From contig JADLGD010000157.1 in assembly GCA_020849495.1 (NCBI GenBank), positions 1 through 58,861 on the forward strand: a stretch of 58,861 nucleotides of DNA, read 5' to 3'. The notes under the pieces are model-generated. The model saw only the letters and a program-made list of their open reading frames with translations. It ran no database searches and had not been told where the DNA came from. Below are positions 1-8,329 of this stretch, piece after piece. The stretch comes from Fluviicola sp. GTDB lineage: Bacteria; Bacteroidota; Bacteroidia; Flavobacteriales_D; Crocinitomicaceae. Numbering within the stretch: the first letter of the stretch is position 1; every line of letters begins with the position of its first letter. The position numbers were made by a program, and so were the translations under genes.

Positions 1-462
1 GCCACTATTTGAGAAATTTTGGTAAAATGTAGTATCTAAGTTTTCTGTTGAAAAAACGTTTAATCCAAAAGGTTTTGGAGTAGTGTTTGACGAATTAAAC
101 GAATTCAAAATTTGATTACCCCAAATTGAAGGAACGCCACCAGAAATACTTGGAATAAAAGAAGTTTTAGTGTCAAAAAAACCACAACCATCTAATGAGG
201 TAGGAAAATAACACGTAGTTTGTTCCCATCCGTTTGCATTAATTGTTTTGGTTGTAGAACCATTTTGATAATTATAAACCAATGTCCAATATGAACCTGG
301 ATAAGCTGGCATATAGTCACTCGGTAAAATGGTGTCCGCAGAAGGGACAGGATTCAAAGTTGGCGTGCATGGAATTACTTCATTTACAACTATATCTTTC
401 TTTTTACAAGCAACTAAAAAGAAAAAAATAAATAAAAAATATAAGGTGGATTCAAGTTTCAT
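1..462 (-). CDS. Lipoprotein, C-terminus cut by window edge
   Basis: An open frame runs from ATG at 462 to the left edge with no stop (154 codons visible). It starts with MKLESTLYFLFIFFFLVAC, a short charged start, a hydrophobic stretch and a lipobox (LVAC followed by KKK), so it should be a lipid-anchored envelope protein. The mature part is rich in Thr, Ser, Asn and Pro (for example PAYPGSYWTLVYNYQNG) and has no catalytic motif I recognise. The gene lies 56 bp downstream of rlmN on the same strand and could share its transcript. The function is unknown. The lipoprotein call is seen directly; the rest of the protein lies outside the window. Confidence 0.75.
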   Translation of the reverse strand, partial: MKLESTLYFLFIFFFLVACKKKDIVVNEVIPCTPTLNPVPSADTILPSDYMPAYPGSYWTLVYNYQNGSTTKTINANGWEQTTCYFPTSLDGCGFFDTKTSFIPSISGGVPSIWGNQILNSFNSSNTTPKPFGLNVFSTENLDTTFYQNFSNSG

Positions 463-518
463 AAGACTAACATATAAGAACTAGATTCTTTATTGTTTAA
501 AGGTTGTAATTTTTTTAA

Positions 519-1592
519 TTATTTCAATACGCGCACATTCATCATCTTATTCTTATTTGCCAACTGTCCGCAAGCAGCATCGATGTCTTTTCCTCTACTT
601 CTTCGAACGTTGACAATCAAGTTGCATTTTTCTTCTAAAAACTGAGCAAAGGCATCTACTTTCTCCCTGTCAGCTTGTTTGAATTCCCCATCATCGATTG
701 GATTGTATTCTATGATGTTGATTTTACAAGGAACAGCTTTAGCGAAATTGGCTAATTCGCGTGCATCTTCCATTCCGTCATTGAAATCCTTGAAAATGAT
801 GTATTCAAAAGTTACCCGAGAACCTGTTTTCTCATGGAAATACACCAACGCTTCTGATAAAGTTTCCAAATCATTCGTTTCATTGATTTCCATGATTTTG
901 GAGCGTTTCACATCATTTGCAGCATGTAACGACAATGCAAGATTGAATTTCACTTCATCATCGCCTAATTTTTTAATCATTTTGGCAATTCCTGCAGTAG
1001 ATACCGTAATGCGTTTTGGCGACATAGCAATACCGTTTGGATCTGTTAAAATCTCTACACTTCGAACCACGTTTTTGTAATTCAACAACGGTTCTCCCAT
1101 TCCCATATAAACGATGTTTGAAAGGGGAGTGTTGTATTTAGTATCTGCAAGATTTTTAAGGTACACTGCTTGGTCAACGATTTCACCTGCACTTAAATTG
1201 CGCATCATTTTCAATCTGCCTGTGGCACAAAAGGCACAACTCAAACTACAACCAACCTGAGAAGAAATACAAGCCGTCATGCGATTCGTTGTTGGAATCA
1301 AAACACCTTCAATCACTTGCGCTTGACCATCAACCCCAAAAGCACACTTAATGGTCTTGTCAGTTGAAACTTGTTGATCTTCTACTGTCAAACCATCAAA
1401 ATAAAAAGCACCACTCAGTTTTTCTTGCAAGGATTTACCGATGTTGTTCATCTCCTCAAAAGTATGAGCGTTCTTTTTCCAAATCCACTCATAGACTTGT
1501 TTTGCTCTAAATGCAGGTTCACCGAGTGCTACAATGTGATGTTGTAATTCTTCGCGATTCAAATTGCGGATATTGATAAGCGTTTGTGCCAT
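519..1592 (-). CDS. rlmN: 23S rRNA (adenine2503-C2)-methyltransferase RlmN
   Basis: Radical-SAM enzyme that methylates C2 of A2503 in 23S rRNA; the family can also modify A37 of some tRNAs. The 4Fe-4S motif CSLSCAFC gives C115, C119 and C122. C108 and C341 sit where the two extra catalytic cysteines of the family (E. coli C118 and C355) are expected. The motif MGMGEPLLN and the SLHAAND segment also fit. Length (357 aa) is normal. It lies 1 bp after the upstream LtaS-like gene, so it is probably the last or second-last gene of that transcript and translationally coupled to it. Confidence 0.97.
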   Translation of the reverse strand: MAQTLINIRNLNREELQHHIVALGEPAFRAKQVYEWIWKKNAHTFEEMNNIGKSLQEKLSGAFYFDGLTVEDQQVSTDKTIKCAFGVDGQAQVIEGVLIPTTNRMTACISSQVGCSLSCAFCATGRLKMMRNLSAGEIVDQAVYLKNLADTKYNTPLSNIVYMGMGEPLLNYKNVVRSVEILTDPNGIAMSPKRITVSTAGIAKMIKKLGDDEVKFNLALSLHAANDVKRSKIMEINETNDLETLSEALVYFHEKTGSRVTFEYIIFKDFNDGMEDARELANFAKAVPCKINIIEYNPIDDGEFKQADREKVDAFAQFLEEKCNLIVNVRRSRGKDIDAACGQLANKNKMMNVRVLK

Positions 1593-1593
1593 T

Positions 1594-3462
1594 TTAGAGT
1601 TGTTTGTAATGTTCGTAGATGACTGAAAGAAACCAATTGCAGTTTTTTATTTCTCGATCCGAATCTTCTGGTGATAAAGTGTTTTCAGTGATTGCTTGTT
1701 TATCAAATGACCAAGTGAAATTTCCTTTCGGGGTCACCCAACCATAACCTCTAATGATGGAATAAAAAGCAAACTGAGGTACTTTCGGATTCATCAAATC
1801 TTTACTAAAAGGATAACTGGATGGATCTCCATTCATTTGTTTGATAAGTGTAGCAGCAATGTCAGCTTGTGAACCAACAACATCCATCCGTTTTCCACGA
1901 TAGCTTTCCTTGATCGGTTCTCCATAAAACAAGAGAGGGATGTGATAGAATTTATAAGAGCCTGGATCGATCATGGTTGGAGATGCATGACCGTGGTCGG
2001 CTACAAAAACAAATAAGGTATTTTTATACCAAGGATATTTTTTACAATTGCGAATAAATTCACCCAAACATTCGTCGGCATACACCAATGAATTCATGAA
2101 GTCAGCTTGTTCACCTTTAAAGTGTTTACTTTTTCCTTTGGGATGATCATAAGGAGAATGGGTACTTCCTGTAAAAGCGCATTGAAGAAATGGTTTTTTC
2201 TTTGAATTGATTTCTTTGATGAGATAACGATACAAATCACGGTCGTAGAAACTCAACTTGCCACGTGGTAAATCGGTAGGAAAATCATTTTCATCTTTGA
2301 CCACATCAAAACCATGATCCAACAAATAACCATTGATATTTCCGTATTTCAAATCACCACCAAAAAGATAACCAGAATGATAACCCCACTTTTCCATATT
2401 CATGTTGATGGAATTCAGTTGTCGGTTTTTCTCTGGCTGCATGGAAATGGAAACTTCTTGCACAGCTGGAATACCACTAAAAATACTTGAATTACCTATT
2501 TCTGAGGTGGTTGATGCCGAATAAATATTCGTAAAAAGCAAGCCTTCATTGGCAATTTTGTCAAAGTTTGGTGTAGCTCCTTTTGTTGGTCCTAAAGTTC
2601 CAATGGCTTCAGCTGTCCAACCTTCCAAAACGATGAACACCACATTCGGGCGTTTGTTTTTTAAGAAATACTGATCGTGTTCTTTTGGATAATTGTACCA
2701 TGCTTTTACTTGTTGACTGGCCAGTTGGGGGTCGACTTGATAAGGTAAGAATTCATCAATATTACTTCGTTTAAACAACAAGTAGCTTTTACCAAAGAAG
2801 TAGAGCGAATTAATTGAAAGATCGTTTGCTACAGGCTTGTCTGTGTACATAGCCGCCGCAATATTGATTGGGATTTGTTGAAATCCACCTCGCAATAAAA
2901 CAAATAAAGATCCAAGTCCAATAGCTAGTTGAAGTGGGAAAACGAGCAAACTTTTCCACTTGAACGGATAGGTTGGGACAGTCAATCGTTTGAAGAATTT
3001 ATTCGCAAGCCACCAACCAAATGCGATCTCTAAAATGGCATAAAAAACAAACCAAAAGGTCATTCCATAGCTAGCGGTTCTGACAATTTCTTCTGGATGA
3101 GAAAGGTGAACAAAAACACGGGATGAAAGTTTGTGGTTCCATTCTCCATAAACAATGATTTCACCTACCTGAATCAATGCAACTAGAATAAGAAGTGTCG
3201 TTAAAACAACTTTAAAAATTGAATGAAATCCTTTCCATTGGAAGTAATGAGACAGTAAACGGACGATGAAGGGAAGTGCCGAAAGCGCGCAAGCCGTTGC
3301 TAAATCCAATCTGAAAGAATAGATAAAAGAAAGCAACCACTCACCAAATCCTACTTTTGAAAATTTGCCCCAATAGGTGATTGAAAAGAGTATCCGATTA
3401 ACATCGAAGCAAATGATCCAGAATAAAATCAGCAATAGAACATCTCGCAACGGTCGGAACAT
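1594..3462 (-). CDS. LtaS-like sulfatase-fold membrane enzyme (copy 1)
   Basis: Alkaline-phosphatase-superfamily protein with about five N-terminal membrane helices (residues 1-195) and a periplasmic sulfatase-like domain (about 270-600). Visible metal and active-site elements are E280 in VLEGW, a Thr/Ser cluster around 318-320 (STTSEIGN) where LtaS-type enzymes place the nucleophilic Thr, H435 in GSTHSPYD, and D489-H490 with H492 in VADHGH. Relatives transfer phosphoglycerol or phosphoethanolamine onto glycans or lipids. Gram-negative Bacteroidota do not make classical lipoteichoic acid, so the substrate is unknown. It is a tandem paralogue of the next gene upstream, 85 bp apart, and sits 1 bp from rlmN. 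Confidence 0.85.
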   Translation of the reverse strand: MFRPLRDVLLLILFWIICFDVNRILFSITYWGKFSKVGFGEWLLSFIYSFRLDLATACALSALPFIVRLLSHYFQWKGFHSIFKVVLTTLLILVALIQVGEIIVYGEWNHKLSSRVFVHLSHPEEIVRTASYGMTFWFVFYAILEIAFGWWLANKFFKRLTVPTYPFKWKSLLVFPLQLAIGLGSLFVLLRGGFQQIPINIAAAMYTDKPVANDLSINSLYFFGKSYLLFKRSNIDEFLPYQVDPQLASQQVKAWYNYPKEHDQYFLKNKRPNVVFIVLEGWTAEAIGTLGPTKGATPNFDKIANEGLLFTNIYSASTTSEIGNSSIFSGIPAVQEVSISMQPEKNRQLNSINMNMEKWGYHSGYLFGGDLKYGNINGYLLDHGFDVVKDENDFPTDLPRGKLSFYDRDLYRYLIKEINSKKKPFLQCAFTGSTHSPYDHPKGKSKHFKGEQADFMNSLVYADECLGEFIRNCKKYPWYKNTLFVFVADHGHASPTMIDPGSYKFYHIPLLFYGEPIKESYRGKRMDVVGSQADIAATLIKQMNGDPSSYPFSKDLMNPKVPQFAFYSIIRGYGWVTPKGNFTWSFDKQAITENTLSPEDSDREIKNCNWFLSVIYEHYKQL

Positions 3463-3547
3463 ATCAATTTATTGTGAATGCTAAATTATGGAATATTTTG
3501 CAAAGGGTTATTTGTCTTTCCAAGACACATGTTGTTTCTCCAAGGAT

Positions 3548-5413
3548 TTACAATTGTTTGTAGTATTCATATATTCTTGAAAGGAACATATTGCAATTTT
3601 GAATCTCTTTTTTCGAAGTTTGTGGATTGAAGTTGTCCTCAAGTTTCGATTTTAGATCAAAAGACCAGGTGTAATTGCCTTTTGGTGTAACCCATCCGTA
3701 TCCTCTAATTACAGTGTGAAAAGCAAATTGAGGTACTTTTGGATTCATCAAATCTTTACTCCATGGATAACGAGAAGCATCACCTCTCATTTGATAAATA
3801 AGTGTTGCAGCAATATCAGCTTGTGAACCTACGACATTATTGCGTTTTCCACGGAAACTTTTCTTAATTGGTTCACCGAAAAACAAGAGAGGAATGCGGT
3901 AAAATTGACTCAATTGAGGATTGACAACATTGGCAGTCGCATGACCATGATCGGCAACGAAAACAAACAAGGTGTTTTTATACCAAGGATACTTTTTGCA
4001 GTTTTTAATGAAATCACCTAAACAATTATCAGCATATACCAATGAATTCATGTAATCAGCTTCTTCGCCTGTAAATGTTTTTCCTTTCCCTTTTGGTTGA
4101 TCATAAGGAGCGTGTGTACTTCCCGTGAAGGCACATTGTAAAAATGGTTTCTTGTTAGAATTGATTTCCTTGATCAAGAAACGGTATAAGTCTTTGTCGT
4201 AAAAATTCAATTTTCCACGCGGTAAATCGGAAGGGAAATCACTTTCGTCTTTCACCACATCAAAACCGTGATCCATGAAATAACCACCAATGTTCCCGTA
4301 TTTTAAATCGCCACTAAAAATGTAACTGGAATGATAACCCCAAGCTTCCATGTCTTCGTTTAAACAATGCAATTTACGGTGTTTCTCAGGTTGCATTGAG
4401 ATGGAAACTTCTGGTACTGCTGGATTTCCACTAAAAATAGACGAATTACCGATTTCAGAAGTGGTGCTAGCTGCATAAATATTGGTAAACAAAACGCCTT
4501 GTTTCGCTAATCGATCAAAATTAGGAGTAGCCCCTTTTGTTGTACTCAAAGCTCCAATCGCTTCTGCTGACCAACCTTCCAAAACGATGATAACCACATT
4601 TGGCTTTTTGTCCTCTATGAAATAATTCGAATGTGTTTTCGGGTAGTTGTACCACGATTTCACTCTAGCATCTGCAAGTGTTGTGTCTACTTTTGGAATG
4701 AACTCATCAATCGTACTTCGGTTGTAAAGCATGTAACTTTTACCAAAAAAGTAAAGCGAATTGATAGATACATCATTGGCTATGGATTTATTGGAATAAG
4801 TCGCCGCATTGATATTCAAAGGGATTTGTTGCCAACCACCACGTAATGCTAGAAATTGCAAGCCAACAACTACTGAGAATAGAACAGGAACTTTTAGCCA
4901 GCTGTACCAATGATGAATCGCCTGTTTATTGATGATTTTTGGAAGTAGTTTTCGAGCAATCCAAAAACTGAAAAACAATTCAAGAGCTGCAAAGAAAATG
5001 TACCAGAAAATCATGGAATAGTTTGCTGTTCTTGCCACTTCGTCTGGATGAGAAAGGTGCATGAACACACGAGAGGTTAATTTATGATTCCATTCGCTGT
5101 AAGCAACGATTTCTCCTGCTTGAACGGCAACCAATAAACAAATCATCAATGCCATCGAAAAACGGAAGCAAACATGCCAGTATTTCCAATGTGAAAAATG
5201 AGAAATGAGTCGAAATACGAAAGGTAAAAAGGAAAGTGCTGCAGCTGTTGCTAAATCCAATCGGAATGAATAAATAAACGACAAAAGCCATTCACCAATG
5301 CCTACTTCACGCAGTTTTCCCCAATGATAAATAGAAAACACCAAGCGATGAAAATCAAAACAGATGATCCAAAAGGCTATTAAAAGTAAGGCATCGCGTA
5401 AAGGACGTAACAT
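3548..5413 (-). CDS. LtaS-like sulfatase-fold membrane enzyme (copy 2)
   Basis: This protein aligns with copy 1 along its whole length (621 versus 622 aa) with the same membrane topology and the same motifs: VLEGWSAEAIG, STTSEIGNSSIFSG, GSTHAPYD and VADHGHA. By eye well over half of the residues are identical, so the pair is an old tandem duplication. All catalytic motifs are kept in both, which argues that both are active and perhaps differ in substrate. It is the first gene of a minus-strand run (copy 2, copy 1, rlmN, lipoprotein), with a TAATTTTG -7 box 22 bp upstream of its start. The phosphotransferase activity is inferred from the superfamily only. Confidence 0.85.
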   Translation of the reverse strand: MLRPLRDALLLIAFWIICFDFHRLVFSIYHWGKLREVGIGEWLLSFIYSFRLDLATAAALSFLPFVFRLISHFSHWKYWHVCFRFSMALMICLLVAVQAGEIVAYSEWNHKLTSRVFMHLSHPDEVARTANYSMIFWYIFFAALELFFSFWIARKLLPKIINKQAIHHWYSWLKVPVLFSVVVGLQFLALRGGWQQIPLNINAATYSNKSIANDVSINSLYFFGKSYMLYNRSTIDEFIPKVDTTLADARVKSWYNYPKTHSNYFIEDKKPNVVIIVLEGWSAEAIGALSTTKGATPNFDRLAKQGVLFTNIYAASTTSEIGNSSIFSGNPAVPEVSISMQPEKHRKLHCLNEDMEAWGYHSSYIFSGDLKYGNIGGYFMDHGFDVVKDESDFPSDLPRGKLNFYDKDLYRFLIKEINSNKKPFLQCAFTGSTHAPYDQPKGKGKTFTGEEADYMNSLVYADNCLGDFIKNCKKYPWYKNTLFVFVADHGHATANVVNPQLSQFYRIPLLFFGEPIKKSFRGKRNNVVGSQADIAATLIYQMRGDASRYPWSKDLMNPKVPQFAFHTVIRGYGWVTPKGNYTWSFDLKSKLEDNFNPQTSKKEIQNCNMFLSRIYEYYKQL

Positions 5414-5435
5414 GCGTTCATTGAAATTATGCCTA

Positions 5436-5443
5436 CAAAATTA
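5436..5443 (-). promoter_or_regulatory. Bacteroidota -7 box for the LtaS-like operon
   Basis: The minus strand reads TAATTTTG, a perfect TAnnTTTG match, 22 bp upstream of the ATG at 5413. A TTG lies 15 bp further upstream, which is closer than the usual 19-21 bp. Transcription would begin near 5430. Confidence 0.5.
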
Positions 5444-5486
5444 AGCTATTTTATTAGACAAATTGTAGAAGTGTTATTTTAAGCCT

Positions 5487-5540
5487 TGTCAGAAAATCTG
5501 ACAGCTTGTCGGAATTGCCTTTCGTGGCAAGAAAGTTGAC
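5487..5540 (+). promoter_or_regulatory. grpE-dnaJ upstream element: CTGACA palindrome and TGGCA-N6-TTGAC
   Basis: A perfect inverted repeat TGTCAGA-aaa-TCTGACA spans 5487-5503. It is followed by TGGCA (5525-5529), six bases and TTGAC (5536-5540), ending 24 bp before the grpE ATG. The same two-part arrangement lies upstream of dnaK. The spacing equals that of a sigma-54 -24/-12 promoter (TGGCAC-N5-TTGC), but the expected C at -12 is A, so the sigma-54 reading is a hypothesis. No TAnnTTTG box is present here. Confidence 0.5.
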
Positions 5541-5564
5541 AAAACCGACTAAAAATCATCAAAA

Positions 5565-6131
5565 ATGGCAGAAGAAAAAGAGCAAAATGAAGCACTAAAC
5601 GAAGAAACAACTTCGCAAGAACAGCAAACGGCAGAAGAAGTGACTGACTCGTCGGCTGAAAATGCTGACAATACGTCAGAAACTGCTGCACCTACTGCTG
5701 AAGAACAAATTGCAGTTTTGAACGATAAATACATCCGCTTATATTCTGAGTTTGATAACTACAGAAAGCGCACGAATAAAGAAAAATTAGAATTGATTTC
5801 CACTGCGAGTGCAGGCGTTTTGAAAGATATGTTGTCTGTTTTAGACGATTTCGAACGCGCCATAGCAAACAATGAACAAGTGGAAGACATCAATGCCGTA
5901 AAAGAAGGGTTCCAATTGATTCACCATAAATTCAAAAACATTCTTGAAGCAAAAGGCTTGAAACAAATGGTGGCAAAAGGTGAAGCTTTTGATCCTGAAT
6001 TACACGAGGCAATTGCAAATGTTCCTGCTCCTTCAGATGATTTGAAAGGGAAAGTAGTGGATGATGTAGAACGTGGATATTTCTTGAACGACAAAGTGGT
6101 TCGCTATGCGAAAGTTGTTGTTGGAAACTAA
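5565..6131 (+). CDS. grpE: Nucleotide exchange factor GrpE
   Basis: Co-chaperone that releases ADP from DnaK in the cytoplasm. The first 50 residues are acidic and Gln/Thr/Ala-rich and probably disordered. A long helical coiled-coil segment follows (about 50-130, including EFDNYRKRTNKEKLEL), then the C-terminal beta domain (DPELHEAIANVPA through VRYAKVVVG) that touches the DnaK ATPase domain. Length (188 aa) is normal. dnaJ follows after 23 bp, forming a grpE-dnaJ operon separate from dnaK. The ATG at 5565 is placed just after the shared chaperone promoter element. Confidence 0.96.
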   Translation: MAEEKEQNEALNEETTSQEQQTAEEVTDSSAENADNTSETAAPTAEEQIAVLNDKYIRLYSEFDNYRKRTNKEKLELISTASAGVLKDMLSVLDDFERAIANNEQVEDINAVKEGFQLIHHKFKNILEAKGLKQMVAKGEAFDPELHEAIANVPAPSDDLKGKVVDDVERGYFLNDKVVRYAKVVVGN

Positions 6132-6154
6132 TTAGTTGTACGGAGATTTGAATC

Positions 6155-7273
6155 ATGGATAAAAGAGATTTTTACGAAGTATTAGGACTTGCTAAAAATG
6201 CTACGGAAGCTGAAATCAAAAAGGCTTACCGCAAAATGGCATTGAAGTATCACCCTGATAAAAATCCTGGAGATAAAGAGGCGGAAGATAAATTCAAGGA
6301 AGCTGCTGAAGCTTATGAAGTGTTGTCGGATGCCAACAAAAAAGCACGTTACGATCAATACGGACATGCTGGCTTAGGCGGAAACGGTGGTTTCAGTGGA
6401 GGCGGTATGAACATGGATGATATTTTCTCACAATTTGGAGATATTTTCGGTGGCGCTTTTGGCGGTGGAGGTAGTTTTGGTGGTGCTCGAGGAGGTGGTC
6501 AACGTGTTGTGCGAGGGACTAACCTGAGAGTAAAAATGAAATTGACCTTGGAAGAAATTGCCGAAGGTGTCAATAAGAAAATCAAAGTCAACAAATTGGT
6601 GAATGCTGATGGTGTGACTTACAAAACGTGTTCTACATGTAATGGTTCAGGTCGAATTACACGAGTTGCTCAAACTTTTTTAGGAGCAATGCAAACGCAA
6701 TCTACTTGTAATGCTTGTCACGGAGCAGGTAAAATGATTGACACCAAACCTGCCGATGCAGATGCGCAAGGTTTGAAACGCCAAGAAGAAGTCATTGAAA
6801 TTGATATTCCTGCTGGTGTTGAAGAAGGTATGCAGTTGAGTGTAACAGGAAAAGGAAATGCCGGACCATTCAATGGTATTCCTGGAGACTTGATTGTAGT
6901 GATTGAAGAACAAGAACACGAAGATTTACGTCGCGAAAACGAACATTTACATTACGAAGCGTTTGTGAATTTTGTAGACGCTGTCTTGGGTGAATCGATC
7001 GAAATTCCAACAATCAATGGAAAAGCAAAAATTAAAGTTGAACCAGGAACTCAAAGTGGAAAAGTATTGCGCTTGAAAGGGAAAGGCTTACCCATTTTAC
7101 AAGGTTACGGATCTGGAGATTTGTTCGTACACATCAATGTATGGACTCCTAAAAAAGTTTCCAAAGAAGAACGTGAATTGTTGGAGAAATTGAAGGCAAG
7201 TGAAAATTTCACTCCCAATCCTTCACGAAGTGAACGTGGATTTTTCCAACGCATGAAAGATATGTTTCACTAA
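6155..7273 (+). CDS. dnaJ: Chaperone DnaJ with a two-motif zinc region
   Basis: Hsp40 co-chaperone that stimulates DnaK ATPase and delivers clients. The J domain (1-70) has HPD at 33-35. A Gly/Phe/Met-rich linker follows (72-118), then the client-binding domains. Only two CxxCxGxG motifs are present, at 159-166 (CSTCNGSG) and 185-192 (CNACHGAG), where canonical DnaJ has four; the region would bind one zinc instead of two. I recall the same shortened form in other Flavobacteriia, so it is probably a lineage trait and not damage. The substrate-binding and dimerisation part (about 195-372) is intact. It is co-transcribed with grpE and followed by a strong terminator. Confidence 0.95.
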   Translation: MDKRDFYEVLGLAKNATEAEIKKAYRKMALKYHPDKNPGDKEAEDKFKEAAEAYEVLSDANKKARYDQYGHAGLGGNGGFSGGGMNMDDIFSQFGDIFGGAFGGGGSFGGARGGGQRVVRGTNLRVKMKLTLEEIAEGVNKKIKVNKLVNADGVTYKTCSTCNGSGRITRVAQTFLGAMQTQSTCNACHGAGKMIDTKPADADAQGLKRQEEVIEIDIPAGVEEGMQLSVTGKGNAGPFNGIPGDLIVVIEEQEHEDLRRENEHLHYEAFVNFVDAVLGESIEIPTINGKAKIKVEPGTQSGKVLRLKGKGLPILQGYGSGDLFVHINVWTPKKVSKEERELLEKLKASENFTPNPSRSERGFFQRMKDMFH

Positions 7274-7294
7274 ATAGAAGCAAAAAATAGTTTG

Positions 7295-7326
7295 AAGTCC
7301 CGATTGTTTCAGTCGGGACTTTTTTT
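7295..7326 (+). terminator. Terminator of grpE-dnaJ
   Basis: A 9-bp stem AAGTCCCGA / TCGGGACTT with a 9-nt loop is followed by a run of T, 21 bp after the dnaJ stop. Confidence 0.9.
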
Positions 7327-7373
7327 ATGCCTATCAGCTGATTCATTTTAGGCATAATGATTAGTTTTACAGC

Positions 7374-8267
7374 ATGGAGAATGACTTGAATCAATTACCT
7401 GAAAACAATAGTTGGCAAACGTATTTGTTGAGTTTAGTTTTTGCTTTATTGGGGTTTTATATTCTAGGCGGAACAGCAATGGGTTTGTTGATCAGTTCTC
7501 GTGTTCCTGTATTAAATGAACAAGTTGAAGTTGCTGATTATTTCAGTATGAATGAGTATTTCATTCTCAATTTAGTTCCGTTCATTATTGGCTTTTTATT
7601 ATTGGTTTTTGCTGCGAAAGTTTTTCATAAGCGTTCGTTTCTGTCTTTTGTAACTTCTAGAACCGCATTTGATTTCAAACGATTTGGTTTTAGCTTTTTC
7701 ATCTGGATGTTTTTGTTAAGCGCAGTTTTCACGATTCAATGGATGCAATCACCATCAATGTTTAAATGGAATGTCAATTGGTCGGATTTTGGAATGTTAG
7801 CTTTGATCACCATTTTTCTTGTTCCATTGCAAACTGGTTTTGAAGAAGTGTTTTTCAGAGGATTTTTACAGCAACTCTTAATCAAATCCCTTGGGAAAGG
7901 CATCCTTGCAATTTTGATGAATGGAATATTGTTTGGTGCAATTCATAGCATGAATCCCGAAATCGAAGTTTTAGGTTGGCCAGCAATGGTGTTTTATGTA
8001 CTGTCAGGTGTTTTCACAGCATTGATTGCTTTGATGGATGAAGGTATTGAATTATCATGGGGCTTTCATTTTGCGAATAATTTCTTTGGTATTTTAATCG
8101 TCACAACAGATTGGCAAGCGCTGCAAACAAATGCGTTATTTGTTGATACTTCACCACCAGCTTTTGGTTGGGACATGATCATTACTTTGATTTTAATGTA
8201 TCCTTTGATGATTCTTGTTTTTTCAAAAGTTTACAAATGGAAGGATTGGAAAAAACGCTTGTTTTAA
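7374..8267 (+). CDS. CPBP (CAAX/Abi) family intramembrane metalloprotease
   Basis: Polytopic membrane protein of 297 aa with about eight hydrophobic segments. The family signature is complete: GFEEVFFRG (E157, E158 and R162), H191 in FGAIHSMN, and H232/N235 in FHFANNFFG, which together form the intramembrane metal site. Relatives cleave prenylated proteins, process peptides or act in bacteriocin self-immunity; the substrate here is unknown. It starts 48 bp after the dnaJ terminator. A near-consensus -7 box (TAGTTTTA) ends just before the ATG, so the mRNA may be leaderless. The ABC transporter genes follow on the same strand after 62 bp. Confidence 0.88.
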   Translation: MENDLNQLPENNSWQTYLLSLVFALLGFYILGGTAMGLLISSRVPVLNEQVEVADYFSMNEYFILNLVPFIIGFLLLVFAAKVFHKRSFLSFVTSRTAFDFKRFGFSFFIWMFLLSAVFTIQWMQSPSMFKWNVNWSDFGMLALITIFLVPLQTGFEEVFFRGFLQQLLIKSLGKGILAILMNGILFGAIHSMNPEIEVLGWPAMVFYVLSGVFTALIALMDEGIELSWGFHFANNFFGILIVTTDWQALQTNALFVDTSPPAFGWDMIITLILMYPLMILVFSKVYKWKDWKKRLF

Positions 8268-8329
8268 AAATAAACCCATTCGTAACCAAAAGCACCTTTT
8301 TTCTTATTTTTATCCAAACGTTTGTTTAG

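Noticed and set aside
679..1080. Plus-strand frame of 133 codons opposite rlmN
   Set aside because: It lies fully opposite a conserved enzyme and shows no signal, domain or start site.
1594..5413. Lipoteichoic acid synthesis locus
   Set aside because: The proteins resemble LtaS, but other teichoic acid genes are absent and the lineage is Gram-negative.
5525..5540. Certain assignment of a sigma-54 promoter for grpE and dnaK
   Set aside because: The spacing fits, but the -12 position has A where sigma-54 needs C, so it is kept as a hypothesis only.
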